Assembly (NCBI GenBank): GCA_913030825.1
Contig: CAJWCU010000010.1
Span: 62,001-126,000, forward strand
Direction of reading: 5' to 3'
Length of the DNA stretch: 64,000 nucleotides
Source: an uncultured Rhodospirillaceae bacterium
GTDB taxonomy: Bacteria > Pseudomonadota > Alphaproteobacteria > Rhodospirillales > Casp-alpha2
Positions 7,266-16,533 of this stretch are shown one piece after another (within the stretch, counting starts at the first letter, position 1; every line of letters starts with the position of its first letter). The notes beneath the pieces are model-generated. The model did no database searches. It was not told the origin of the DNA and saw nothing but the letters and a program-made list of their open reading frames with translations. The translations under genes were made by a program, and so were the position numbers.

Positions 7266-9179
7266 TTGGCCGCAGCTAGAGCCGTATACACGACGACGTT
7301 CGTGCTCTATTGCCGTGCGCCCCAAGGCGATTGGGCACGTCAGGGCGAATGGGCAGAAACCGACGAATTCGAAGCCCTGTCCGCGGCCCATGCGGCCGAC
7401 GACGAAGCGAAATGGCAGGCCGTGCGTTTGATGAACGTGCGCACCTATCCCGATGGCCGCGCGCCCCAGGAAACGATCGCCTGGATGACCGGCATCCCTA
7501 AAGCCGGAAAGGTCAAATCACGCGGCGGCGGTAGCGTCGTCGGAGACGACGGCGGTGGACGCGATAGCGGCGGCGGTGACACACAGGTAATCGCCGGCCG
7601 CGACGGACCGCCCGGCAAGAGGAAGAAAAAGAAACGGCGCAAGGGCGGGCCCGAAGGCGCCAGCGAAACCTATAAGAAGATCGCCAAACAGCAATTGGAA
7701 GCAGCCGGCGCGATCGGCGGCGCCCAGTCGATCAAACGCGCCGCGAAAGACGCCGCCGACCGCGAGGCCGATGCGGAAAAATCGGCCCAGGCCCCCATGG
7801 CGGCGGTCGTGACCCGTTTGATCACCGTTTTCATCATCGCCGCCGTGATCGCCTTCGTCTTCAAATTCCCCATGCAGATGGGCCTCAAGGCCCTGACCAC
7901 TACGGGCACGGAAATCCCGCAATACCTGCTCGCCGGAATTATCCCCGCGGGCTATCTGTTCGCCTTCGCCGTCAGCGGCTTGATCCTGTCGAAGGTCCTG
8001 ATGAAGGAAGGCGATATCGAGGTTTTGACCAAGTTCCTGCAAAGCGACCGGTCGGACGCCGACGACGACGACGAGAGCGACGCCTTTGACCTGGGCCTTG
8101 GCGATTGGCGCGAGGACGGCGAAACGGACGACCCCATGGGCGACCTGGAGGACGAGGTCGCCGCGGACGCGGGCCCGCAATCCGAGGGCAACGCAGACAG
8201 CGGCGGCGATGGCGGAACGCCGCCCTCTTCCGGCCTTGATTACCCGCCGGAGAACGTGCCGGCGGAACCGCGCAAATCCATGCTCAAGTTCCTGGAATTG
8301 GCGCTGTCGACGATCCGCAGTCAACTGGCGAAATTAGACAAGCTGGGCAAGTTCGGCCTGAACCTTTATCTCGCGGGCGCCGGCGACGCATTGGCCAAGC
8401 ACAGCGGCCTGGACAGCCCGTCACGCAACGGCATGATTTCCGAAGCCATCGTCGCCATCGGCACGAAGAAAGCCATGGCGGGGCCGTTCTGCGACAAATT
8501 CGAAGAGTACGAGCGGGATTCGAAAAGCAAGGCGATGATCGAAGCGGGCCGGTCGGCCATGCAGCGCTTCATCGAAGGCGACGAAAAAGCCTTCGCCGAA
8601 CTGCCCCGAATTCTCGACGGCTTCACATCCAACAAGGCGGCCAAGGCCTCGGCCCAGGGCGTCGTGATCGTCATGTTCACCGATCTCGTGGGCTCGACCA
8701 AGATGACGCAGGAACTGGGCGACGTCGGCGCACAGCAGGTCGTCCGCACCCACAACGCCATCGTTCGGAACGCGCTCGCCGCGTATCACGGACGCGAAGT
8801 GAAGCACACCGGCGACGGAATCATGGCCGTGTTCTCCAACGCCGCCAATGCGGTTGCCTCGACCATGGTGATGCAGCAGGAACTGGCCAAGCACAACGCC
8901 GCGCAGGGCAACCTTCCGGTCAAGGTGCGGATCGGCCTGAACGCCGGGGCGGCGGTCGAGGAAGAAGACGATTTCTTCGGCACCACGGTGCAATTGTCGG
9001 CACGGGTCTGTGACAAAGCCGATTCGGAACAGATCTTCGTCACCCAATCGGTGCGCGACCTGGTGACTGGCCACTCGATCCAGTTCCGGGATGCCGGCAA
9101 TTTCGAAATGAAGGGCATCGAAAAGCCCGTGCCCGTTTACGAGGTCGCCTGGCGGGCCGAACTTCAGGCCGTCGGCTAA
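7266..9179 (+). CDS. Membrane-bound class III adenylate/guanylate cyclase with unusual N-terminal domain
   Basis: I chose the TTG at 7266 (637 residues) because AGGAG sits 8 bases upstream. Layout: residues 1-80 form a small soluble domain (YTTTFVLYCRAP, WQAVRLMNVRTYPDGRAP); a Gly/Asp-rich linker and a basic patch (GKRKKKKRRKGG) follow; there are two membrane helices (~residues 180-205 and 220-245), an acidic linker, a helical region, and the C-terminal cyclase homology domain from VVIVMFTDLVGST (~470). The metal-binding Asp residues are present (FTDL; HTGDGIMAVF). The usual transition-state Asn is Gln in GTTVQLSAR, while the Arg is kept. It should make cAMP or cGMP. It stands alone, convergent with the sulfite reductase cluster. 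Confidence 0.85.
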   Translation: MAAARAVYTTTFVLYCRAPQGDWARQGEWAETDEFEALSAAHAADDEAKWQAVRLMNVRTYPDGRAPQETIAWMTGIPKAGKVKSRGGGSVVGDDGGGRDSGGGDTQVIAGRDGPPGKRKKKKRRKGGPEGASETYKKIAKQQLEAAGAIGGAQSIKRAAKDAADREADAEKSAQAPMAAVVTRLITVFIIAAVIAFVFKFPMQMGLKALTTTGTEIPQYLLAGIIPAGYLFAFAVSGLILSKVLMKEGDIEVLTKFLQSDRSDADDDDESDAFDLGLGDWREDGETDDPMGDLEDEVAADAGPQSEGNADSGGDGGTPPSSGLDYPPENVPAEPRKSMLKFLELALSTIRSQLAKLDKLGKFGLNLYLAGAGDALAKHSGLDSPSRNGMISEAIVAIGTKKAMAGPFCDKFEEYERDSKSKAMIEAGRSAMQRFIEGDEKAFAELPRILDGFTSNKAAKASAQGVVIVMFTDLVGSTKMTQELGDVGAQQVVRTHNAIVRNALAAYHGREVKHTGDGIMAVFSNAANAVASTMVMQQELAKHNAAQGNLPVKVRIGLNAGAAVEEEDDFFGTTVQLSARVCDKADSEQIFVTQSVRDLVTGHSIQFRDAGNFEMKGIEKPVPVYEVAWRAELQAVG

Positions 9180-9198
9180 CGTGGGCTAAGTCGACCGA

Positions 9199-9711
9199 TC
9201 AGGCGGGCGCCGCGTGGCGGCGCCGGAGAATCGTCTGAGGCCCCCGCTCGGCCGCCTGATAGGCATGGCGGAAATCGCCCAACGCTTCGACCCAGGCCGC
9301 TTCAAGCTCCGCGTCCGAAACATTCCCATCGATCTCAAGCGTGTCGAAACCGCAGCGGTACATGGCCCGGTACTGATCGCGCAGGACATCGCCCACGGCG
9401 CGCACTTCGCCATCGAACCCCAGACGGTCCTTCAACAGCCGCGCATAGGAATAAGCGCGGCCGTCCGCGAACTTCGGGAACTCCAGGGCGACAACCTGGA
9501 ACCGCGCGAGATCGTCCCCCAGGTCGGCGGGGGATTCCCCGGCGGCGAGCCGGATGCCGAGACCCGAGTTGCGGCCGGTGAGGCTGTCCTTCTCTTCCTG
9601 CCAACGCGTCAAAGAGACGATCACAGGGCCGTCGTCGGGCAGGGCGTCGTCGTCGCCGACATGGGTCCAGTCGTCGGGGATGACCTTGCCGTCTTTAAGC
9701 AGCCTTGTCAT
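9199..9711 (-). CDS. DUF934 family protein of the sulfite reductase cluster
   Basis: A 170-residue protein with the features of the DUF934 family, which in many Proteobacteria is encoded with cysI and cysH and is thought to help sulfite reduction. Recognisable stretches are the GLGIRLAAGESP segment, ALEFPKFADGRAYSYARLLKDRLG, and EVRAVGDVLRDQYRAMYRCGFDTLE. Its start at 9711 overlaps the end of cysI by 17 bp, so the two are translationally coupled. The next gene in this order is usually cysH; here the operon simply ends and is met by the convergent cyclase gene. Its biochemical role is not established. Confidence 0.85.
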   Translation of the reverse strand: MTRLLKDGKVIPDDWTHVGDDDALPDDGPVIVSLTRWQEEKDSLTGRNSGLGIRLAAGESPADLGDDLARFQVVALEFPKFADGRAYSYARLLKDRLGFDGEVRAVGDVLRDQYRAMYRCGFDTLEIDGNVSDAELEAAWVEALGDFRHAYQAAERGPQTILRRRHAAPA

Positions 9712-11362
9712 AGAGCTTCTCCTTGAAGGGCGCGTCGCCGACGCGGCGGTGAGTATCGATGAAGCGTTCGCCGTCGCGGCGGATCGCCAGGTAGGTCATC
9801 AGAATCGTCTCGACCGCATCAACCACTTCGTCCGAGGAAAAGGCGGCGCCGATCTTCTTACCGATCGCGGCGTCGTCACCGGGGGCACCACCCAGGGTGA
9901 TCTGGTAGTACTCCTGATCCTTCCGATCGACGCCCAGAATGCCGATATGCCCGACGTGGTGATGGCCGCAGGCGTTGATGCAGCCGGAAATCTTCAGCCG
10001 CAATTCGCCGATTTCATACTGCCGGTCCAGGTCGGCGAAGCGCTGAGTGATGCGTTCCGACACAGGGATCGACCGGGCATTGGCCAGGGCGCAGTAATCC
10101 AGACCCGGGCAGCAGATGACGTCGCCGATATGGTCCAGGTTGGCGTCGGCCAACCCCGCCTTCTGCAGACCGAGCCAGAGATCGTAGAGCTGATCCTGTC
10201 GGACATCGGGCAGAACCAGGTTCTGCTCGTGCGTGGCGCGGATATCGCCCATGGAGAATTGTTCGGCCAGGTCTGCGACGGCGTCCATCTGGTCCGCCGA
10301 GATATCCCCCGGTGGCAGGCCCACCGGTTTCAACGAGATATTGGCAATGGCATAGCCGGGCGCCTTGTGGCGCACCGTGTTGACGCGGACCCAATCGTTG
10401 AACGCCTTATGTTCGAACCGCCGGGCGGTCAGAGCCTGCGGATCGTCCTCGAGCGTTTCATAGGCGGGCGGCGCGAAATACTCACGGATCCGGGCGACTT
10501 CCTCGGCCGGCAATTCCATGTCGCCGCCCCGGGTCGCTTCGAATTCTTCCTCGACCAGGCGGGAGAACTTCTCGACCCCGGTCTCGTGGACCAGGATCTT
10601 GATGCGCGCCTTGTACATATTGTCGCGCCGGCCCTCCAGGTTGTAGACGCGGAGGATCGCTTCCAGATAGGCCAGAAGATCGGGCTTGGCGACGAAGTCA
10701 CGGACCTTCTTGGCGATCATCGGCGTGCGGCCCAATCCGCCGCCGACCCAGACTTCGAAGCCGATCTCGCCATCGTCGTTCTTGACGATGAACAGGCCGA
10801 TATCGTGGAACCGAACGGCAGCGCGGTCGACGCCCTGCGCGGCGGAAACGGCGATCTTGAACTTGCGCGGCAGAAAGGCGAATTCCGGGTGGAAGGTCGA
10901 CCATTGGCGGATGATCTCGGCATAGACCCGGGGGTCTTCACCTTCGAGTTCATCGGCGGCGACACCGGCGTACTGATCGGCGGTGACGTTGCGGATGGTA
11001 TTGCCCGACGTTTGAATGGCGTGCATTTCGACGCTCGCCAGGTCGTCCAGAATGTCCGGCGTGTCTTCCAGCTTGGGCCAGTTGTATTGGATGTTCTGGC
11101 GCGTCGTGAAATGGCCGTAGCCGCGGTCGTACTTGCGCGCGATGTGGGCAAGCATCCGCATCTGGCGGGCATTCAACTGGCCGTAGGGAATGGCGACCCG
11201 CAGCATGTAGGCGTGAAGCTGCAGGTAGAGACCGTTCTGCAGGCGCAGCGGCTTGAACTGATCCTCGGTCAGGTCGCCGGCGATACGGCGGGCGACTTGA
11301 CCGCGAAACTGGTTCACGCGGTCGGAAACCATGGCGTGATCGAATTCGTCGTAGCGGTACAT
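9695..11362 (-). CDS. cysI: Nitrite/sulfite reductase hemoprotein (CysI type)
   Basis: A 555-residue siroheme and [4Fe-4S] enzyme that reduces sulfite to sulfide by six electrons. The start is the ATG at 11362 (MYRYDEFDHAMVSDR); the longer in-frame extension is low-complexity Arg/Pro sequence. The cluster ligands are clear: CPGLDYC (CX5C, ~residue 427) and CINAC (CX3C, ~residue 466) followed by GHHHVGHIG. Substrate Arg/Lys regions around YARKYDRGYGHFTTRQNIQYN and the ANISLKPVGLPPGDIS inter-domain segment fit the family. No CysJ flavoprotein is seen, so ferredoxin or another donor is likely. It lies between DUF2849 and DUF934 genes in the common alphaproteobacterial cys order. Confidence 0.93.
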   Translation of the reverse strand: MYRYDEFDHAMVSDRVNQFRGQVARRIAGDLTEDQFKPLRLQNGLYLQLHAYMLRVAIPYGQLNARQMRMLAHIARKYDRGYGHFTTRQNIQYNWPKLEDTPDILDDLASVEMHAIQTSGNTIRNVTADQYAGVAADELEGEDPRVYAEIIRQWSTFHPEFAFLPRKFKIAVSAAQGVDRAAVRFHDIGLFIVKNDDGEIGFEVWVGGGLGRTPMIAKKVRDFVAKPDLLAYLEAILRVYNLEGRRDNMYKARIKILVHETGVEKFSRLVEEEFEATRGGDMELPAEEVARIREYFAPPAYETLEDDPQALTARRFEHKAFNDWVRVNTVRHKAPGYAIANISLKPVGLPPGDISADQMDAVADLAEQFSMGDIRATHEQNLVLPDVRQDQLYDLWLGLQKAGLADANLDHIGDVICCPGLDYCALANARSIPVSERITQRFADLDRQYEIGELRLKISGCINACGHHHVGHIGILGVDRKDQEYYQITLGGAPGDDAAIGKKIGAAFSSDEVVDAVETILMTYLAIRRDGERFIDTHRRVGDAPFKEKLYDKAA

Positions 11363-11453
11363 TGGGGGGTCTTTCGTGTTCTGCGGTTCTGGGTCGAACG
11401 TCCGTCGGCGGACCGGCGCCGGAATCACCCGGCGCCGAAAATCCGCGTAGGAC

Positions 11454-11810
11454 TTATCCGGCGACGCCGGCCATGCCGGTGCCGCTGTCGACTTCGCTGC
11501 CCATCCGGTAATGGGGCGGCACGTCGGCGCGCCCGAATTCCGGATGGATCGACGGGCCGTAGGCCCGCAGCCGTTCGCGGTAACGCACGGGCATCCAATT
11601 GCCCGCGTCTTCCGAAACCTCGATGAGATAGGGTCCGACGACAAGGCCGGCCTTTTCCGCCGCCTGCGCCAGATCGTTCAATAGGTCGGCTTCGCGGTCG
11701 TCCTGGGCGACACGGGCGAGCTCGATCTTGGAGGTCCAGCCGCCGTCCTCGCCGAGGAAGATAACGACGCCGTCATGAAGGCGGTTACCCGTCACAACCT
11801 GTTGCACCAT
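11454..11810 (-). CDS. DUF2849 family protein
   Basis: A 118-residue soluble protein starting at the ATG at 11810 (MVQQVVTGNRLHDGVVIFLG). The pattern of an N-terminal RLxDGxVVFL motif, GWTSKIELARVA, and a C-terminal MPVRYRERLRAYGPSIHPEFG matches the DUF2849 family, which is nearly always encoded between cysG and cysI in Alphaproteobacteria. It has no known catalytic motif. Co-occurrence suggests an accessory role in siroheme delivery or sulfite reductase assembly, but that is inference from position only. Confidence 0.85.
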   Translation of the reverse strand: MVQQVVTGNRLHDGVVIFLGEDGGWTSKIELARVAQDDREADLLNDLAQAAEKAGLVVGPYLIEVSEDAGNWMPVRYRERLRAYGPSIHPEFGRADVPPHYRMGSEVDSGTGMAGVAG

Positions 11811-11913
11811 GGGTCTAAGTCCTTTTTCCGTTCGGCCCTGTCTTTGTTCGGGCCTTCGTACATTCGTCAATTCGTGTGGAAACCAGTCGTCTGACCTTGT
11901 TTCAGGGGCCGCG

Positions 11914-13341
11914 TCAGACGGCGGCCGCCATACAGGGCATGGTTTCCATTCGGGCGGCGTCGGTGCCTTGGTCCGCGCGGGCAAGGGCCGCGACGGAGCC
12001 GATGACGATCATCGCCGGGCCGGTGATCCCGTTGAGCCGGACCAGATCGGCGAGGTCGCGGACCCGGCCGGTCACCGTGCGCTGATCCGGACGCGTGGCG
12101 TTTTCGACCAAGGTCACCGGCGTGTCGGCCAGACCGTGGTCGGAAAGGTCTTGGGAAATGCGGGGGGCCGCGCCGACCCCCATGTAAACGGCGAGCGTCG
12201 CGCCGGAGCGCGCCAGGGCCGCCCAATCGACGGCGGGCGCATCCCCGCCCTTGCCGTCGGCCAGGTGCCCGGTCACATAGGTCACGGCCGATGCATGGTC
12301 CCGGTGGGTCAGCGGCATGCCTGTGGCCGCGGCGGAGGCTTGTGCCGCGGTGATGCCGGGAACGATATCGGCGGCGATACCGGCGGCGCGCAATTCGTCG
12401 AGTTCCTCGCCACCGCGCCCGAAGATGAAGGGATCGCCGCCCTTGAGGCGGACCACCCGTTTTCCGGCGCGGGCCTGTTCAATGATGATGGCGTTGATTC
12501 GGTCCTGCGGCACGGGATGGCTGCCCGGAGTCTTGCCGACGTCGATGCGTTCGGCGTCGCGGCGGGCCAGATCGAGGATTTCATCGGAGACCAGACGATC
12601 GTGAACGATCACGTCGGCCTGGTTCAGCAGGCGCTGGGCGCGCAGGGTCACGAGGTCGGCCGCACCGGGGCCGGCGCCGACAATATGGACGATGCCCGGC
12701 TCTTCCGGGGTGCGCCGGTTGACGGCGGCCAACATCGCTTCGGCGGCACCTTTTTCGTCGCCGGACAGAACCTGCGCGGCGATGGGGCCGGAAAAGAACT
12801 TGTCCCAGAACCGGAGGCGGTCCCGCCCGGCGGGAACGACAGCCTTCACCGCGCCCCGAAAGCGTTCGGCGAACAGCGCCAGGCGGCCCAGGTTGGGCGG
12901 CAGCAGACGTTCGATCGCGGCCTTGACCGTGCGCGCGAGAACGGGTGCGGCGCCGCCCGAGGAAACGGCGACGGTAATGGCATCGCGTTCGACGATGGCC
13001 GGGGTGATGAAATTGGAAAGTTCGGGGCGGTCGACCACATTGACCGGCACACCCGCCTTGCGGGCGGCGGCGGAGACCGCGCGATCCAGGGCGTCGTCAC
13101 CCGTTGCGGCATAAGCCAGGATTGCGCCGCTCAGGTCGGCGGCGTCGAAGCCGCGCGCCTCCCAATCGATCTCGCCCAGTTCGTACAGGTCGAGGATTTC
13201 ATCGAGCGGGTCCTCGGCAATGACGGTGACCCAGGCGTCCGCCTTCAACAGCAGACGCAGCTTCGCCGCCGCCGCTTCGCCGCCACCGACGAGAAGCACG
13301 GGACGATCCTGCACCTTGAAGAAGATAGGGAACTGCCGCAT
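11914..13341 (-). CDS. cysG: Siroheme synthase CysG (dehydrogenase/ferrochelatase plus uroporphyrinogen-III methyltransferase)
   Basis: A 475-residue bifunctional enzyme. The start at 13341 (MRQFPIFFKVQDRPVLLVGGG) places the NAD-binding GGGEAAAAK loop at the expected position. Residues ~1-205 form the precorrin-2 dehydrogenase/ferrochelatase half (VNVVDRPELSNFITPAIVER). Residues ~215-475 are the SAM-dependent uroporphyrinogen-III C-methyltransferase: VGAGPGAADLVTLRAQR, VIVHDRLVS, RLKGGDPFIFGRGGEE and YMGVG are all present. It makes siroheme for the sulfite reductase encoded 550 bp downstream. The AT-rich region upstream probably carries the promoter for cysG, DUF2849, cysI and DUF934. Confidence 0.95.
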   Translation of the reverse strand: MRQFPIFFKVQDRPVLLVGGGEAAAAKLRLLLKADAWVTVIAEDPLDEILDLYELGEIDWEARGFDAADLSGAILAYAATGDDALDRAVSAAARKAGVPVNVVDRPELSNFITPAIVERDAITVAVSSGGAAPVLARTVKAAIERLLPPNLGRLALFAERFRGAVKAVVPAGRDRLRFWDKFFSGPIAAQVLSGDEKGAAEAMLAAVNRRTPEEPGIVHIVGAGPGAADLVTLRAQRLLNQADVIVHDRLVSDEILDLARRDAERIDVGKTPGSHPVPQDRINAIIIEQARAGKRVVRLKGGDPFIFGRGGEELDELRAAGIAADIVPGITAAQASAAATGMPLTHRDHASAVTYVTGHLADGKGGDAPAVDWAALARSGATLAVYMGVGAAPRISQDLSDHGLADTPVTLVENATRPDQRTVTGRVRDLADLVRLNGITGPAMIVIGSVAALARADQGTDAARMETMPCMAAAV

Positions 13342-13707
13342 GGGGAACCTTGCCTTTGTATTCTGTCTTGCCGGCGTGCTGCCTCGATACGGGCCGCGCC
13401 GACGGTTATTCAACAAAAAATGACCGTTGTTCATGATCATTTTTACACCAAGAGATTGGTTCAAACGCGATTAACCGTCAAGTTGTTTGTATTTATATAA
13501 TTATATACAACATATTTATGTAAATATAACGCCCGGAAATCCGGGGCTGCAGCCGCTCTCACCATTTCGTGAGGACCCAACCGCAAGCCGACGATGTCAA
13601 ACCGTGGGAAATCAGGCGGCCGTAACGCCCTCGTCACGGCCCGGACCGGCGTCCCCAAAAAGGGGACGGGGATTCAAAAGGTGCGCCGGTTGGGCGATGC
13701 CTGGATG
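13342..13707. promoter_or_regulatory. AT-rich regulatory region upstream of cysG (366 bp)
   Basis: No gene is supported. Positions ~13400-13530 are strikingly AT-rich against a GC-rich background. They hold a perfect 14-bp palindrome, TATATAATTATATA, at 13494-13507, and a TTGACG box at 13476-13481 on the minus strand. The region lies just upstream of the cys operon and downstream of the ggt stop, so promoter elements and an operator for sulfur control of cysG are likely here. The exact sites are not resolved. Confidence 0.5.
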
Positions 13708-15318
13708 TCAGGTAGACAAGGCCATTCCGTCCCGGCCCGGATCGGCGCCGCCGTCGAGCTTACCGTCCTGGATGCGAATCGCATGGACCCCGGCGAAGTG
13801 ATAGTTGATGGGATAGCGGCGGGTCCGGTAGCCCTGATCGTTCAGGGTCGCCTCGACGGCGCGGGGGATGCGGTTGACGATCTCAATGATGTCGCTGGTC
13901 GCCGAGAACCGGGGCGCCGAGACGGCCTGTTGCGCGTCCATGCCGAAATCGATGTGGTTAAGAATCGCCTGCAGCACGCCCATGGCGATGTAGGTGCCGC
14001 CGGGAGCCCCCACGACAAAACGCGGTTTGTCGCCCTCGAACACGATGGACGGCGCCATGGAGGTGAACCGCGCCTTGCCGGGGGCCAATGACCCGACCTG
14101 CCCCGGCCGGGGGTCGAACACACCCATGCAGCCGTTGTAGATGAAGCCCAAGCCGTCCGTCGTGACGCCCGACGGCATGCCCAGCGAATGGGTCAGCGAA
14201 ACGCAGTTGCCCGCCCCGTCCATGGTGCAGAGATGCGTCGTATCCTTGCTTTCTTCCTTATCATGACCGACGCGGGGCACATGGGCCACCTCGCCCGCCT
14301 TGATACGGTCGGCACAATCCTTGGCATAGGCCTTGTCCAAAAGCTTGGCGACCGGCACGTCGACGAAGCGCGGATCGCCGACGTTGTTGTCCTTGTCGAC
14401 CGTGGATATCTTCATCGCTTCGGCCACCGTGCGGATGTATTCGGGCGAGTTATGGCCCATGGCGGCGAGGTCGAAATTCTCCAGGATGTTCAGCATCTGC
14501 AGAACCATGATGCCGCCGCCCGGCGGCGGGCAGGACGACACGCGCAGGCCCCGGTATTCGGTCCACAGCGGCGCCGTCTCTTCCGGGCCGCAGGCCGCCA
14601 GGTCGGCGGCCGAGATCAAGCCGCCGTTGGCCGCCATGTCCGCCGTGATCTGGTCGGCGATGGCGCCTTTGTAGAATTCCGCTGTGCCGCCCTGGGCGAT
14701 GCGGCTCAGGGTTTCCGCCATGTCGGGATTGGTGATCGTCTCACCCATCGCCTTCATGCTGCCGTCTGGCTTGAGATAGGTCTTGGCCGTCGCCGGGGAG
14801 CCGCGCAGATATTCGATATGCTGCACCCGGCCGGCGGGTTCCTCCTGGGTCCAGAAGCGAACCATATGCGGGCGGATCATGTAGCCGTCCCGGGCATAGG
14901 AAATGGCCGGTTCCAGCAATTCCGAGAGGCTGCGCGTGCCGAACATGGAAAGCGCCGTGTCCAGCGCCGCCAAGGTTTCCGGCGTGGCGATGGCCTGATA
15001 ACCGACCTCGTTGACCCGCCCTTTCAGGATGAAGCCGAAACCGTCCTCGGCCTCGCGCTCCAACAAGTCGGCCCACATGGTGTCGGTCACGGCACCGGGT
15101 GCCCGGGCGTGAAAGTCCAGGCAGAGATGCTTGCCGACGGAGGGCAGGAACAAATGCATGGAGCCGAACCCGGCGATCCCGCACATGAACGGATCGACCA
15201 CGGTCTGCACCAATGCCGTGGCAACGGCTGCATCGACGGCGTTGCCGCCGGACTTCAAGACCTCAATTCCCGCCTCAACCGGCTCCGGTTGCGGCGCGAC
15301 CACCATTCCGTTCGTCAT
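13708..15318 (-). CDS. ggt: Gamma-glutamyltransferase (Ntn hydrolase)
   Basis: A 536-residue gamma-glutamyltranspeptidase-type protein. The N-terminal GGNAVDAAVATALVQTVVDPF and GIAGFGSMHLFL segments are typical. The autoprocessing nucleophile Thr is in KDTTHLCTMDGAGNCVSLTHSLG (~residue 362), and the small-subunit glycine loop PSGVTTDGLGFIYNGCMG follows. There is no obvious signal peptide, so it may act in the cytoplasm. The family hydrolyses or transfers gamma-glutamyl groups from glutathione and related amides. It is the last gene behind the NAGGN osmolyte genes, 75 bp after the M42 peptidase on the same strand, so a role in osmolyte or glutamyl-peptide turnover is possible but unproven. Confidence 0.88.
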   Translation of the reverse strand: MTNGMVVAPQPEPVEAGIEVLKSGGNAVDAAVATALVQTVVDPFMCGIAGFGSMHLFLPSVGKHLCLDFHARAPGAVTDTMWADLLEREAEDGFGFILKGRVNEVGYQAIATPETLAALDTALSMFGTRSLSELLEPAISYARDGYMIRPHMVRFWTQEEPAGRVQHIEYLRGSPATAKTYLKPDGSMKAMGETITNPDMAETLSRIAQGGTAEFYKGAIADQITADMAANGGLISAADLAACGPEETAPLWTEYRGLRVSSCPPPGGGIMVLQMLNILENFDLAAMGHNSPEYIRTVAEAMKISTVDKDNNVGDPRFVDVPVAKLLDKAYAKDCADRIKAGEVAHVPRVGHDKEESKDTTHLCTMDGAGNCVSLTHSLGMPSGVTTDGLGFIYNGCMGVFDPRPGQVGSLAPGKARFTSMAPSIVFEGDKPRFVVGAPGGTYIAMGVLQAILNHIDFGMDAQQAVSAPRFSATSDIIEIVNRIPRAVEATLNDQGYRTRRYPINYHFAGVHAIRIQDGKLDGGADPGRDGMALST

Positions 15319-15393
15319 GATTTCCCTCGGGCGTGTGTTCTGCTCTGCGCAGTGTCGCCCAAGCGGAGGTCCGGCGGCAAGCCCCAGGCGAAC

Positions 15394-16533
15394 CTATTCG
15401 GCCGCCTTGGGGTGTTTGTCGCGTTCCGTCGCCGGCAAATCGCCGAGCGGGCCCAACGCATCCTTGTCGCGCAGGAACATGGGTTTCGACTGCATATAAA
15501 GGGTCAGCAGGCGGGCCAGGGACATGACCGAATCCAGATGCGTGCGCTCGTAGCCGTGCGAGGCGTCCAGCGCGAAGCACAGAAGCGCCGTGCGGATATC
15601 GTTGCCGGCCTCCAACGCCGCCGCCGCGTCCGATCGGTAATGGCGGAACACGTCGCGGGAATGTTCGATGCCGTGGCCGACGCACATGTCGATCAGCGAA
15701 CGCGACAGGTGCCAGTCGAAGGGCCCTGAGGAATCCTGCATGGCGATCGTCACCCCGTATTCCGAGGTATGCTGCCCCGGTGCGATGGTGCCGTTGTCGA
15801 TGGAGACCAGTTCCGCCACGTCGCCGTGCAGCACCGCCGAGGCGCCGACGCCGACTTCTTCCGTGATGGTGAACAGCAAGTGACAGTCGATGGGCAATTC
15901 GACCTCGGACCGCTTGATCGCCCGCGCCGCGGAGAGCAGCGCCGCAACCCCGGCCTTGTCGTCCAAATGGCGCGAGAAGACGAAGCCGTTCTGCATGAAC
16001 TCCGTCATCGGATCGATCGAGATCGTATCGCCGACGTTGATCCCGAGGGCCCGAACCTCATGTTCGTAGTGGACCCGTTCGTCCAGACGCAATTCGACCT
16101 CGGACCAGTCGGTCGGCTGAGTGTCGATTTCCTCGTTGTAGGTATGGCCCGACGCCTTGGCCGGCAGGATGGTCCCACGGAAGGTCCGACCACCGTCCGA
16201 ATGCACGGTGCAGCGCGCCCCTTCGGCAAAGCGCGAAGACCAATGCCCAATGGGAATAACCTCGAGGCGACCGCCAAGGCGGAAGCTCTTGACCATGGCG
16301 CCCAATGTATCCAGATGGGCCGCGATGGCGCGGTCCGGCGAAGCTTCCGCCCCTTTCAGGTCGGCGCGGATGGCACCGCGCCGGGTCAATTCGAACGGAA
16401 TATCCAGGTCTTTCAGCTCTTCACAGACCAGTCCGACGATCTCATCCGTCATGCCCGTGGGGCTGGGCGTCGCCAAAAGCTTCGCCAGAATTTCGACGAG
16501 ATAGTCCTGTTCTATGAAAATGTCATACCTCAA
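15394..16533 (-). CDS. M42-family metallopeptidase of the NAGGN osmoprotectant system
   Basis: A 379-residue M42-type (glutamyl aminopeptidase-like) dinuclear metal peptidase. The TTG at 16533 is the likely start: it overlaps the upstream stop as TTGA and has GAGGAG 8 bases upstream. Metal and catalytic motifs are visible: HLDTLGAMV (~residue 73), the bridging Asp in HLDDKAGVAAL, and Glu pair in TITEEVGVGAS. Such a peptidase gene is a regular partner of the NAGGN synthetase and amidotransferase genes, and is therefore thought to process or recycle this dipeptide osmolyte. The C-terminal end is acidic and variable. The biochemical substrate is not proved by sequence. Confidence 0.88.
   Translation of the reverse strand: MRYDIFIEQDYLVEILAKLLATPSPTGMTDEIVGLVCEELKDLDIPFELTRRGAIRADLKGAEASPDRAIAAHLDTLGAMVKSFRLGGRLEVIPIGHWSSRFAEGARCTVHSDGGRTFRGTILPAKASGHTYNEEIDTQPTDWSEVELRLDERVHYEHEVRALGINVGDTISIDPMTEFMQNGFVFSRHLDDKAGVAALLSAARAIKRSEVELPIDCHLLFTITEEVGVGASAVLHGDVAELVSIDNGTIAPGQHTSEYGVTIAMQDSSGPFDWHLSRSLIDMCVGHGIEHSRDVFRHYRSDAAAALEAGNDIRTALLCFALDASHGYERTHLDSVMSLARLLTLYMQSKPMFLRDKDALGPLGDLPATERDKHPKAAE

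Noticed and set aside
11363-11644. In-frame N-terminal extensions of cysI, and likewise of cysG, DUF2849, IclR, both M20 peptidases and the amidotransferase
   Set aside because: Extensions are Arg/Pro-rich, lack ribosome sites and precede family-typical start residues; shorter starts were used.
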